From the NCBI GenBank assembly GCA_019635775.1, contig JAHBYU010000014.1, positions 62,001 through 126,000 on the forward strand: DNA of 64,000 nt. Reading direction: 5' to 3'. Below are positions 8,581-16,889 of this stretch, piece by piece; position 1 is the stretch's first letter, and the number at the start of each line of letters is the position of its first letter. The DNA is from Rhizobiaceae bacterium. Its GTDB lineage: Bacteria; Pseudomonadota; Alphaproteobacteria; Rhizobiales; Rhizobiaceae. The notes under the pieces are model-generated. The model was not told the origin of the DNA. It saw only the letters and a program-made list of their open reading frames with translations, and made no database searches. Both the position numbers and the translations under genes were made by a program.

Positions 8581-9443
8581 CAGGCGTCCTCCCTGACTGG
8601 CGCACTGCGCGTCGACGCCCGATCCGACGCATAGCCTTGCACGAGCAGCAACAGCATCATGATGGCGATCAGGGCTGCCGCCAGCGCTGCGCCGAATGGC
8701 CAGTCATTGGCGGTCAGGAACTGGTCGTAGACGAGGTTGCCGATCATCTGGAAGCGCCCGCCGCCGAGCAGCGCGGGGGTGACGAAATTGCCGATCGAGA
8801 GCACGAACACGAACACCGCCCCTGCCGCGATGCCCGGCATCGTCAGCGGCAGGATGATGCGCCGGAAGGTGGTGAAGGCCGAGCCGCCGAGATCGCGGGA
8901 GGCTTCCGCAAGCTCCGGGTTCAGGCGCGACAGTGGTGCGTAGCAGGCGAGGATGACGAAGGGCAGATAGTTATAGACCAGCCCCGCGATCACCGCGCCC
9001 TCGGTATAGAGCATGGAGGGGGGCTCGCCCGTGTAGCCGAACCACCGCAGCATTTGGGTGACCAGTCCTTCTCGGTTGAGCAGCACGATCCAGGCATAGG
9101 TTCGGATCAGGTAGTTGGACCAGAAGGGCAGCACGGCGAAGAACAGCAGCACCGGCTGCAGCGAACGGCGGCACGATGCAATGGCGTAGGCAGCCGCATA
9201 GCCGATGACAACGGCGATCAGCGTCGCCGTGCCGGCGATGCGCGCCGAGTTCAGGAAGATGCCCGCATAGAGCGGATCGACAACCTTCGCGAAATTCTCG
9301 AGCGTGAAGGTGTAGTCGACCCCGCCATAGATGCCGCGCTGGAAGAACGCCAGCGCCAGCACCAGCCCGCACGGCACGACCATGAGGCCGATGAGCCAGG
9401 CCAGCGCCGGCATCATCAGAAGGGTGGGACGGGAGGTCGTCAA
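8580..9443 (-). CDS. polyamine-type ABC transporter permease (PotB-like)
   Basis: 287 residues, six membrane segments, with an EAA loop reading EASRDLGGSAFTTFRRIILP. The first helix spans about residues 8-30 and the protein has the larger periplasmic loop (about 35-65) typical of PotB/PotH. It is the second gene of the operon, 31 bases after the binding protein, and overlaps the PotC-like gene by 4 bases. Confidence 0.9.
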   Translation of the reverse strand: MTTSRPTLLMMPALAWLIGLMVVPCGLVLALAFFQRGIYGGVDYTFTLENFAKVVDPLYAGIFLNSARIAGTATLIAVVIGYAAAYAIASCRRSLQPVLLFFAVLPFWSNYLIRTYAWIVLLNREGLVTQMLRWFGYTGEPPSMLYTEGAVIAGLVYNYLPFVILACYAPLSRLNPELAEASRDLGGSAFTTFRRIILPLTMPGIAAGAVFVFVLSIGNFVTPALLGGGRFQMIGNLVYDQFLTANDWPFGAALAAALIAIMMLLLLVQGYASDRASTRSAPVREDA

Positions 9444-9473
9444 TCTAAGGTTCCCGTCCCGCGACCACGCAGA

Positions 9474-10532
9474 TTACTGCGCCGCCTTGATCTCGCTGAC
9501 GATGCGCGAATATTCACGCTGCGCCTCGCCGACATCGCGAAGGACTTCGTATTTGGTAAGTTCGTCCACCGGCATCGCCATGTTCGGATAGGTCGTCGAC
9601 AGCTCGGCTGGCAGACTGTCCATCGCCGCCTTGTTCGGCACCTTGTAAAGGATGTTTTCCGCGGCCCAGGCGTGGTTCTTGGCGTCCAGCATGAAGTTGA
9701 TGAATTCGAAGGCCGCGTCCTTGTTCTCGGACGCCTTCAGAACAACCATGGTGTCAAGCCAGAGGTCGGAGCCTTCCTTCGGGATCACATACTTGATGTC
9801 GGCGTTTTCACCGATGCCGTAGTTGCACCAGCCGTCCCATGCCTGCACGAGAACCGCTTCGCCGGAAACCAGCTTCGAATAGAAGGTCGTGTCGTCATAG
9901 GCGAGTAGCGTCTTCTTGGCGTCGATCAGCGTGTTCTTCACCTGCTCCATCTTGGCCGGATCGGTCTCGTTGACGGAGAAGCCGTCGGCAAGCTGGCCGG
10001 CCGCCAGCAACCAGCGGTCGGTTGCCAGCATCGTCGTCTTGCCCTTCACGTCGTCGGACGGCTTGAGGAGGTCATTCCAGGAGGTCGGCTCTGCCTTGAG
10101 CAGGTCGGAACGGTAGCAAAGGCCCGTCGTACCCCAGGTGTAGGGGACCGAGAAGGTGTTGCCCGGATCGTATGCGAGCTTCGTCGCTTCGGGATAGAGG
10201 TTTGCAAGGTTGGGTATCTTGGAGGCGTCGATCGTCTCCGCCAGTCCCATCTTGTTCAGCACTTCCGCGAAAGGCGAAGACACGAAGACCACGTCATAGC
10301 CCTTGCCGCCAGAGGCGATGAGCTTGCCCATGATCTCTTCGTTGGTCGCGTGCTTGACGACCTCACCCGTATTGCCCGTCGCCGCCTTGAAGGCTTCCAT
10401 GGCGTCTGGCGCCATGTAGCCGTCCCAGTTGGAGATGACGAGATTGGCAGCACTTGCGGTTGACGCCAGTGCGGCAAGCGTCAGGCCCAGCAGGATTGCA
10501 GGTGCGGCGCGGCGGCTGTTCGTGTTCTTCAT
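9474..10532 (-). CDS. polyamine-type ABC substrate-binding protein (PotD-like)
   Basis: 352 residues. The start at 10532 has GGGAG upstream and gives a signal peptide (basic MKNTNSRR, hydrophobic core, A-S-A-A cleavage). The mature start NLVISNWDGYM matches the PotD family, where this early Trp helps bind the amine. SVPYTWGTTGLCYR and LVQAWDGWCNYG are further family-type segments. First gene of the leftward operon and divergent from the GntR regulator. Ligand preference cannot be fixed from sequence. Confidence 0.88.
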   Translation of the reverse strand: MKNTNSRRAAPAILLGLTLAALASTASAANLVISNWDGYMAPDAMEAFKAATGNTGEVVKHATNEEIMGKLIASGGKGYDVVFVSSPFAEVLNKMGLAETIDASKIPNLANLYPEATKLAYDPGNTFSVPYTWGTTGLCYRSDLLKAEPTSWNDLLKPSDDVKGKTTMLATDRWLLAAGQLADGFSVNETDPAKMEQVKNTLIDAKKTLLAYDDTTFYSKLVSGEAVLVQAWDGWCNYGIGENADIKYVIPKEGSDLWLDTMVVLKASENKDAAFEFINFMLDAKNHAWAAENILYKVPNKAAMDSLPAELSTTYPNMAMPVDELTKYEVLRDVGEAQREYSRIVSEIKAAQ

Positions 10533-10711
10533 GGCAGACTCCCATTGTCGCGTTGTAAGTGTCGCGGTGTCGCAGTTCAGGCGCATCCGCGGTTGTTTGT
10601 CCGTCGCAGCGCCATTTACGTTCCCCGGCTTTTTTGCCGAATTTTGCCAACAGTATTATTGAAACAAAAAAAACGTCAATCCATAATCGCGACGGCATAT
10701 GAAAGCTCTCC
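10533..10711. promoter_or_regulatory. divergent promoter region of the glycosyltransferase/polyamine unit
   Basis: This 179-base gap separates the PotD-like gene (left) from the GntR gene (right) and must hold both promoters. It contains an AT-rich core (10655-10685) and a direct repeat of TTTTGCC within 10630-10650. No TGGTnnnACCA FadR-type site is visible here, in contrast to the gaps at 21.4 and 33.6 kb. Confidence 0.5.
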
Positions 10712-11659
10712 ATGCAGACAGTTCGCAAAAGGCCCCGCTCAAACCACCTGGATCTTGCCCAGCGCATCCTTGAGGCCGTTCGGCGTGGCGGATTTCGCTC
10801 CGGGGACCGCCTGCCCGAGCAGCAGATCGCGACGCTGTGCAGCGTTTCGCGCACGCCGGTTCGCGCTGCGCTCCAGCTTCTGGCCGATCAGGGAGTCGTT
10901 CATCGGGAAAAGACGTCAGGCTTCACGCTCGCCGTCGATCCGTCCGGCGCAACCGGCGCTGTGTCCGAACTGCCTCCTGCGGAGGAAAGCCGGCTTGCCG
11001 AATCCATCCTGCGCGACCGCGCGGCCCGCAGGCTTGACGACACTGTAACAGCGTCGGCCCTCTCGCGGCGATATCAGACCGACAAGAGGACGGTACTAAA
11101 GTCACTAAAAATACTGGAGGCGGAAAACTGGATCGAAAAAGCCCCCGGTCAGTCATGGTTGTTCCAGGCCGCCCAGGATGGTCCCGAGGCAGCCGCCGAG
11201 AGCTACGACTTCCGCCTGATGCTGGAGCCGGCGGCCTTGACGGCTCCGGGCTTCAAGGCGGACGAGGCGCAGGCCACGGCGTTGCGTCTCGGCATGGAGG
11301 CACTTCTGGCTTCGCCGGAATCAGGCTTCGACGTGCGCGAATTCCAGCGGCTCGACATGGCCTTCCATGCCATGATCGCGCAGGGCGCGGCCAACCGCTT
11401 CGTCGGCCAGAGCCTGGAGGATCATCTCCGGCTCCGTCGCCTGCCGGGAATGCTTCACGGCGTCAACGTCTTCCGCTTGAAACAGTCCACCCGCGAGCAC
11501 CTCGCCATCCTCGACCAGATCGAGGCAGGCCAGTTCGAGGCGGCGGCGGATCTCATGCGGCTGCACCTGCGGCTTTCGCGCAGCCAACGGCCGCAGGCGG
11601 CGAGCCGGGGGGCGCCCGTGCTTCCGGCAACGGCGCAGGCCATCCGGGGCCGGCGCTGA
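10712..11659 (+). CDS. GntR-family regulator with two winged-helix segments and FCD-like domain
   Basis: 315 residues. An N-terminal GntR winged helix (about 12-75; LPEQQIATLCSVSRTPVRAA) is followed by a second helix-turn-helix-like segment (about 88-145; SRRYQTDKRTVLKSLKILE), then an all-helical effector domain (about 160-300) with FCD-like LDMAFHAMIAQGAANRF and TREHLAILDQIEAGQF. A double DNA-binding arrangement is unusual for GntR proteins, which normally carry one. It is divergent from the import operon, so it most likely regulates it, and its TGA overlaps the second glycosyltransferase start (TGATG). Confidence 0.82.
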   Translation: MQTVRKRPRSNHLDLAQRILEAVRRGGFRSGDRLPEQQIATLCSVSRTPVRAALQLLADQGVVHREKTSGFTLAVDPSGATGAVSELPPAEESRLAESILRDRAARRLDDTVTASALSRRYQTDKRTVLKSLKILEAENWIEKAPGQSWLFQAAQDGPEAAAESYDFRLMLEPAALTAPGFKADEAQATALRLGMEALLASPESGFDVREFQRLDMAFHAMIAQGAANRFVGQSLEDHLRLRRLPGMLHGVNVFRLKQSTREHLAILDQIEAGQFEAAADLMRLHLRLSRSQRPQAASRGAPVLPATAQAIRGRR

Positions 11660-12927
11660 TGGCGCGCGCAGCCCCCACCATCGCCCTGTTTCCCGAAGCA
11701 AGTTTCGGCGCGGCGCTCAACTGCGTGGGCATAGCGCAAATGCTTCGCGATCGGGGAGCCCGCCCGGTCTTCATCTGCCATCCCGGCTTCACGGGGCTCT
11801 TTGCCGACTACGGTTTCGCGGAACATCACCTGCCGGCAGCCGGCGGGTCGAAGGCCGACACCTGGCAGGATTTCGTGCGGCGCCATCTGCCCCACTTCAA
11901 CCTTTCGCCCGCCGAACAGCTCGACACCTATGTCGCGCCGACATGGCAGGCGATCGTCGATACGGCGATCGACGCCGAGGAGGGCCTTGGCGACCTGCTT
12001 GCGAGGCTCAAGCCCGACGCCGTCGTCCTCGACAACGTGATCATGTTCCCCGCGCTCGCAAACTCCGGCATCCCCTGGGTCAGGGTCGTCTCCTGCGCGG
12101 AGACGGAACTGCCCGACCCTGACGTGCCGCCTTACCTTTCCGGTCTCGCTGCCGACGACCCGTCGCGCGCATCCTTCGAGGCGCACTATCTGCAGGCGGT
12201 CGCCCCGGCGCATCAGCGCTTCAACCGCTTCCGGACCGAATGCGGCCTGCCGTCTCTTCCTGCCGGCGAATTCCTCGAGCCGTCGCCTTGGCTGAACCTG
12301 TTGCTTACGCCCGCCATCGTGAAGCGCGAGCGCGCAAATCCGCTCGACCCGGAAAAATTCGTCTATCTCGAAGGTTGCGTGCGCAGCGAAGGCCCGTTCG
12401 ATCCTCCCGAATTCCCGTCTGGAGAAGGTCCGCTGGTCTATCTCGGTTTCGGCAGTCTCGGTGCGAGCGACGTCGACCTCATCGAGCGCATGCTCTCCGT
12501 TTTCGCGACGTTCCCGGCGCGCTTCGTCGTCAATGTCGGCGGCTTCCGCGAAGCTTATCGCGCGGTGCCGGACAATGTGTATCTCGATGGCTGGTTTCCT
12601 CAGCCTTCGGTCGTCGCGCAATGCGATCTGTTCATCCATCACGGCGGCAACAACAGTTTCTGCGAGGCCCTTCATTTCGGCGTGCCGTCGCTGATCATGC
12701 CCTATTGCTGGGATGGCCACGACAACGCTCAACGCGCCGTGGAAGCAGGCGTCGGGTTGCGGCTGGACCGCTCCTCGTGGAAGCCCGGCCAACTGGTCTC
12801 CACAATGAAAAGCCTGCTTGACGACGACGCGATGCGTCAAAGGCTTCGCGCCAACGCGGCAAGGATGGCGCAGACGCCGGGAACGGCGCGCGCCGCCGAT
12901 TGCGTCCTCGCGCTGCTCTCCCGCTGA
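11659..12927 (+). CDS. GT1-family (MGT-type) glycosyltransferase, copy 2
   Basis: 422 residues, colinear with the copy at 5433-6707 along its whole length: TIALFPEASFG at the start, PLVYLGFGSLGASD, WFPQP, HHGGNNSF (327-334) and WDGHDNA (351-357) instead of the usual DQ-containing sugar contact. It starts inside the GntR stop (TGATG at 11657-11661), so translation is coupled to the regulator. Having both copies on opposite arms of one divergent promoter suggests duplication and division of labour (two acceptors, two donors, or a heteromer). Substrates unknown. Confidence 0.8.
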   Translation: MARAAPTIALFPEASFGAALNCVGIAQMLRDRGARPVFICHPGFTGLFADYGFAEHHLPAAGGSKADTWQDFVRRHLPHFNLSPAEQLDTYVAPTWQAIVDTAIDAEEGLGDLLARLKPDAVVLDNVIMFPALANSGIPWVRVVSCAETELPDPDVPPYLSGLAADDPSRASFEAHYLQAVAPAHQRFNRFRTECGLPSLPAGEFLEPSPWLNLLLTPAIVKRERANPLDPEKFVYLEGCVRSEGPFDPPEFPSGEGPLVYLGFGSLGASDVDLIERMLSVFATFPARFVVNVGGFREAYRAVPDNVYLDGWFPQPSVVAQCDLFIHHGGNNSFCEALHFGVPSLIMPYCWDGHDNAQRAVEAGVGLRLDRSSWKPGQLVSTMKSLLDDDAMRQRLRANAARMAQTPGTARAADCVLALLSR

Positions 12928-13019
12928 GGCGCCAAACGAAAAATGCTGCACTGCGGCATAATCCTCTATACCGCTGCCGCAATTGTGTTACGATCAGGCT
13001 TCGACGGACGGAGGCAAGC

Positions 13020-13253
13020 ATGAGCGACGACAAGCAGGATCGCATTCGCCAACGCGCGCACGCCATCTGGGAAGGCCTGGGACGGCCCGAAGGACAGGAT
13101 CGCGAGCATTGGGCCCAGGCCACCAGGGAAATCGAGGCGGAAGATTCGGCGAAGAAGAAGCCCGCCGGCAAAGCCGCTCCCAAGGCGAAGGCTGCGGCCG
13201 CCAAGGCTCCATTGGCGAAGAAGCCTGCCGGCAAGGCCAAATCGGCAAAATAG
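13020..13253 (+). CDS. small DUF2934 protein with Lys/Ala-rich tail
   Basis: 77 residues. The first half (DRIRQRAHAIWEGLGRPEG, then EHWAQATREIE) is the DUF2934 signature, common in Rhizobiales; the second half is a low-complexity Ala/Lys/Pro tail resembling histone H1-like tails. GGAGG precedes the ATG at 13020. It converges on ligD with 3 bases between the stops. Function is unknown; a nucleic-acid association is suggested only by the basic tail. Confidence 0.75.
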   Translation: MSDDKQDRIRQRAHAIWEGLGRPEGQDREHWAQATREIEAEDSAKKKPAGKAAPKAKAAAAKAPLAKKPAGKAKSAK

Positions 13254-13256
13254 GCG

Positions 13257-15803
13257 CTATCGCTTCAGCGGCCTTGCCGCCTTGAAGAAGTCCGCCCAGT
13301 GGTCGGGGCCTTTCAGCGCCTTCTCGAGCGCTGGCGATCCGATCGCGAAGTCGGCGGGCCCTACTCCGTCGCGCAACATGTCGAACGTCACCGGCACCGC
13401 GACCGTCGCCTTCGGCTTGGCGCGTGAAGACCAGGGCGCGACCGCCGTCGATCCGCGTCCATTGCGCAGATAATCGACGAAGATACGGCCCGTCCGCGCC
13501 TTCTTGGAAAGCACAGACGTATAGCGGCCTGGGTCGGACTGTTGCATCGCCTTGGCGAAATCATGCGCGAAGGTCTTCACCGTGTCCCAGTCTTCCTTGG
13601 GCTTCAGCGGGACGACGACATGGAAGCCCTTGCCGCCGGTCGTCTTCACGAAGGCCGGCAGGCCGAGCTGGTCGAGCCTGTCCTTCACGTCCAGCGTCGC
13701 AGCGCGAACGTCCTTCACGCCAAGCCCTTCGTCCGGATCGAGGTCGAAGATGATCTGGTCCGGCGTCTCGATGGCGTCGAGCGTCGAGCCCCATACATGC
13801 ACCTCGACGACGCCGAACTGCACAAGGGCGGCCAGCCCGTCGAAGCTATTGATCGACAGAACTTCCCCTCCGTCGTGCGGATCGCGGGTCCGGATGATCG
13901 CCTCGTGCATGCCCTTCGACGCATGCTTCTGGAAGAAGCGCTCTCCGTCGATCCCGTCCGGCGCACGCACCAGGCTGAGCGGCCGGTCGACCACGAAGCG
14001 CTCCATGTGCGGCCACGCCTTCTCGTAATAGTCGAGCAGGCCTTGCTTGCTCAGCCCGGCCTCCGGCCACAGCAGCTTGTCGGGACTGGTCAGGGTCACG
14101 GACATGGCCTTGCTCCGTTTCGCAGGGGACTTGGGGGCAGCACGCATCCGGCGCGATGGCGCTTTGGCAGCGCGTTTGGCAACGGCCTCGCCAGCCTCGT
14201 CGTCAGCGTCAGCTGGCGCCGGCGTTTCCGCTACCACCTCGTTTGCCGGCTTGTCGTCGCGCAGTCCCTGGAACGAGGCCTGCCTGAGCACTCCGTCGTG
14301 GGTCCAGCTTCTGAACTCTACCTCGGCGACCAGTTCCGGCTTCACCCACACCACTTCGCGGTCCTTCGCCGCCTCACCCGAAACGGCTGCCTTCTTCGCC
14401 CGGATCTTGTCGAGCCGCGCCTTCAGATCGTGCAACACTGCGCCGGAAAACCCGGTGCCCACCCGGCCGCCATAGCGCAGCTTTCCATCCCTGTAGTACG
14501 CCACCGCAAGCGAGCGCAGCCCGCGGCCCGCCGCCGTCGAGGGCACATAGCCCACAATCACGAACTCCTGCCTCAGCGTGCATTTGGTCTTGACCCAATC
14601 GCGGCTGCGCCCGCTTTCATAGGGCGCGTCGGCCCGCTTGGAGATGACGCCCTCAAGCTCCATCTTGCAGACATGCGCGAGAAGGGTCCGGCCCGGCTCC
14701 GTGAAATCCTCGCTGTAGTGAAGCGGCGACTTGGCGCTCGGCCTTCCGATCAGCTTGCGCAGTCTGGCCTTTCGCTCCGAAAGGGGCTCGCCGCGCAGAT
14801 CTCTTCCGTCGAGCCACGGCAGGTCGAAGGCGTAATAGAGCATGCCCCCGGTCCGGCCTGCGGACAACGCTTCCTGCAGCGCCGAGAACGAGGCCACGCC
14901 CTTTTCGGAAAGCACGACGATCTCGCCATCGAGAATGGCGTCGCGGCAATCGAGCCTGGCAAGGCTTTCCGCGATCGGTAGACCGAACTTTGTCGTCCAG
15001 TCGAGGCCCTTGCGCGTAAAGAGCTTAAGGTCGTCCTCGCTGACATGCGCCTGGATCCGGTATCCGTCGAACTTTATTTCGTGCAGCCATTCATCTCCTT
15101 CGGGCGGGCTGGAGCGCAGCGTCGCAAGTTCGGGCTCGATGAAACCCGGCTTGGGCATGCGCTTCCCGCGCGCCGCATTATCTTTTTTCGCAGCGGTCCC
15201 GTTCTTGCTCTCTGCCTTGCGGGGCGGCGGCTTGCCTTCCTTGACGTCCTCCACCGTTCGGCCGGACTTCACCGAGCGGGGTTCTTCCTCAAGGATGTCC
15301 GTTCCGCCCGGACGCGCAAAGGCGTCTTCAGCCTTGATCAGCAGCCAGTTGTCACGCTTCTCGCCCGGTTTCGGCTTCAGGCGCACGAGGTCCCACAGCC
15401 CGCGCAGCTTTTCACCCTCAAGCTCGAAGCGCAGGTGCCCCTTCTTCAGGCCCCATTCGGGATCGAATTCCGGCACCCACTTGCCTTCATCCCAGACGAT
15501 CACAGTGCCCGCGCCGTAGCCTTCTGGAATGATCCCCTCGAAATTCCGATAGTCCAGGGGGTGATCCTCGACATGGACGGCCAGCCGCTTGTCAGCAGGA
15601 TCGAGGCTCGGGCCGCGCGTCACCGCCCAGCTCCACAGCACGCCGTCATGTTCAAGGCGGAGGTCATAGTGCAGACGGCGCGCGTCGTGCTTGTGGATCA
15701 CGAAGGCTCTGCCCGCGCCTCCCCCCGAGGTTCCGTTTCTACCCTTCGGCTCCGGTGTCCGGCTGAAGTCTCTCTTGGCGCGATAGGGTTCGAGCTTGCC
15801 CAT
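13257..15803 (-). CDS. ligD: ATP-dependent DNA ligase D (NHEJ)
   Basis: 848 residues with the order phosphoesterase - ligase - polymerase. The 3'-phosphoesterase (about 33-185) shows FVIHKHDARRLHYDLRL; the ligase has the adenylation motif EIKFDGYR with Lys 244; the C-terminal primase-like polymerase (about 570-848) shows HVWGSTLD and IIFDLDPDEG. A basic linker (about 195-215) and another near 550 separate the domains. It repairs double-strand breaks with Ku, whose gene ends 9 bases upstream. Length and domain order match the usual proteobacterial LigD. Confidence 0.95.
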   Translation of the reverse strand: MGKLEPYRAKRDFSRTPEPKGRNGTSGGGAGRAFVIHKHDARRLHYDLRLEHDGVLWSWAVTRGPSLDPADKRLAVHVEDHPLDYRNFEGIIPEGYGAGTVIVWDEGKWVPEFDPEWGLKKGHLRFELEGEKLRGLWDLVRLKPKPGEKRDNWLLIKAEDAFARPGGTDILEEEPRSVKSGRTVEDVKEGKPPPRKAESKNGTAAKKDNAARGKRMPKPGFIEPELATLRSSPPEGDEWLHEIKFDGYRIQAHVSEDDLKLFTRKGLDWTTKFGLPIAESLARLDCRDAILDGEIVVLSEKGVASFSALQEALSAGRTGGMLYYAFDLPWLDGRDLRGEPLSERKARLRKLIGRPSAKSPLHYSEDFTEPGRTLLAHVCKMELEGVISKRADAPYESGRSRDWVKTKCTLRQEFVIVGYVPSTAAGRGLRSLAVAYYRDGKLRYGGRVGTGFSGAVLHDLKARLDKIRAKKAAVSGEAAKDREVVWVKPELVAEVEFRSWTHDGVLRQASFQGLRDDKPANEVVAETPAPADADDEAGEAVAKRAAKAPSRRMRAAPKSPAKRSKAMSVTLTSPDKLLWPEAGLSKQGLLDYYEKAWPHMERFVVDRPLSLVRAPDGIDGERFFQKHASKGMHEAIIRTRDPHDGGEVLSINSFDGLAALVQFGVVEVHVWGSTLDAIETPDQIIFDLDPDEGLGVKDVRAATLDVKDRLDQLGLPAFVKTTGGKGFHVVVPLKPKEDWDTVKTFAHDFAKAMQQSDPGRYTSVLSKKARTGRIFVDYLRNGRGSTAVAPWSSRAKPKATVAVPVTFDMLRDGVGPADFAIGSPALEKALKGPDHWADFFKAARPLKR

Positions 15804-15812
15804 GACGCACCG

Positions 15813-16700
15813 TCAGGACTTCTTCTTGCCCGGCGACGATTTCTTGCCGGACGAACTGTTGCCGGACGAGGCCTTGGCGCCGGCCTTTTTCGGCGGATCG
15901 TCGTCGTCTCCCTTGCCGTCGCCGGAGGCAAGGCTCTTCTTCAGCGCGTCGAACAGGTTGATGACGTTGGACGGCTTTTCGTCCTCCTTGCGCGCCGGCG
16001 CTTTCTTGCCCTTCTTCTGATTCTTTTTGATGAAGTCGATCACCGCCTTCTCGTAGCGATCCTCGAATGTCGAGGGATCGAACTTGCCCTTTTTGCGCTC
16101 GATCACTTTGGTAGCCAGCTCCAGCAGGTCGGGATCCACCTTGACCTTCTTGCCGCCATCATAGGCATCTTCGGCCTGCCGCACGGTATCGCCATAACGC
16201 AGCGTCGTCAGAAGCATGCCCTTGCCCAGCGGCTCGATCAGGCAGGGCCGCTCGCGCTGGTAGAGGACGACACGCGCCAGCCCGGCCATCTTCTGTTCTT
16301 CCAGCGCCTGCCGGATGACCGCGAATGCCTCCTGTGACACCTTGTCGGCAGGCGCCAGGTAGTAAGGTTTGTCCAGATAGACAGGATCGACATCGGCCTT
16401 GCTGGTAAAGCTCTCGAGGTCGATCGTGTAGGACGACTCGATCTTGACGCCCTCTATGTCCTCGTCCTCGATGAGCAGGAACTCGTCCTTCTCCACCTCA
16501 TAGCCACGCACTTCGTCCTTCTCGCTGACGGGCTTGCCGGTCTGCTGGTCGATATATTGCCGGCGGACGGCATTGCCGGTCTCGCGGTTCAGCGTCCTGA
16601 ACGAGACCTTTTCAGCCTGCGTCGTCGCACCGTATAGCTCGACCGAACAGGTTACGAGCGACAGCTTCAGGTAGCCTTTCCAGGCGGGGCGGGGGGCCAT
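15813..16700 (-). CDS. ku: Ku protein, NHEJ end binding
   Basis: 295 residues. The Ku bridge core runs from about 5 to 225 (WKGYLKLSLVTCSVELY, LNRETGNAVRRQYID, GYEVEKDEFLLIEDEDIE), followed by a Lys/Ser/Gly-rich tail that ends SSPGKKKS. Such tails contribute to DNA binding or LigD recruitment in bacteria. The ATG at 16700 is chosen over a GTG at 16712 because it starts the conserved MAPRPAWKG. First gene of the ku-ligD operon, divergent from an SDR gene. Confidence 0.95.
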   Translation of the reverse strand: MAPRPAWKGYLKLSLVTCSVELYGATTQAEKVSFRTLNRETGNAVRRQYIDQQTGKPVSEKDEVRGYEVEKDEFLLIEDEDIEGVKIESSYTIDLESFTSKADVDPVYLDKPYYLAPADKVSQEAFAVIRQALEEQKMAGLARVVLYQRERPCLIEPLGKGMLLTTLRYGDTVRQAEDAYDGGKKVKVDPDLLELATKVIERKKGKFDPSTFEDRYEKAVIDFIKKNQKKGKKAPARKEDEKPSNVINLFDALKKSLASGDGKGDDDDPPKKAGAKASSGNSSSGKKSSPGKKKS

Positions 16701-16889
16701 GACCAACTCCACTCCAACACGCCCAGCTTAAGCTCACGAAACGCAAACGGAAAGACAGACGCGTAAAGACGCGCCGAAAACGGCGCAGGTTCATGACAAA
16801 TGCCGACATCGACCGGTTGGTTCCGCCCTTGGCCGCTTCACCGGAGGGTCCAGCCCGGATAAGGTGCCGTACACTATCAGGAGGAACGA

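Noticed and set aside
6722-8632. A 636-codon frame covering the ATPase and the PotC region
   Set aside because: Its first half is an out-of-frame reading of the permease; the ATPase starts at 7789 in ATGA overlap.
11155-11658. N-terminal extension of glycosyltransferase copy 2 inside the GntR gene
   Set aside because: Arg/Gly-rich shadow of the GntR gene; the conserved start matches copy 1 at 11659.
12900-13019. An upstream extension of the DUF2934 protein reading into the end of glycosyltransferase copy 2
   Set aside because: The ATG at 13020 has GGAGG directly before it and starts the family domain; the extension is antisense-like noise.
13561-15046. Several plus- and minus-strand frames of 70-480 codons within ligD
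   Set aside because: Codon-composition shadows of the LigD gene in GC-rich DNA.
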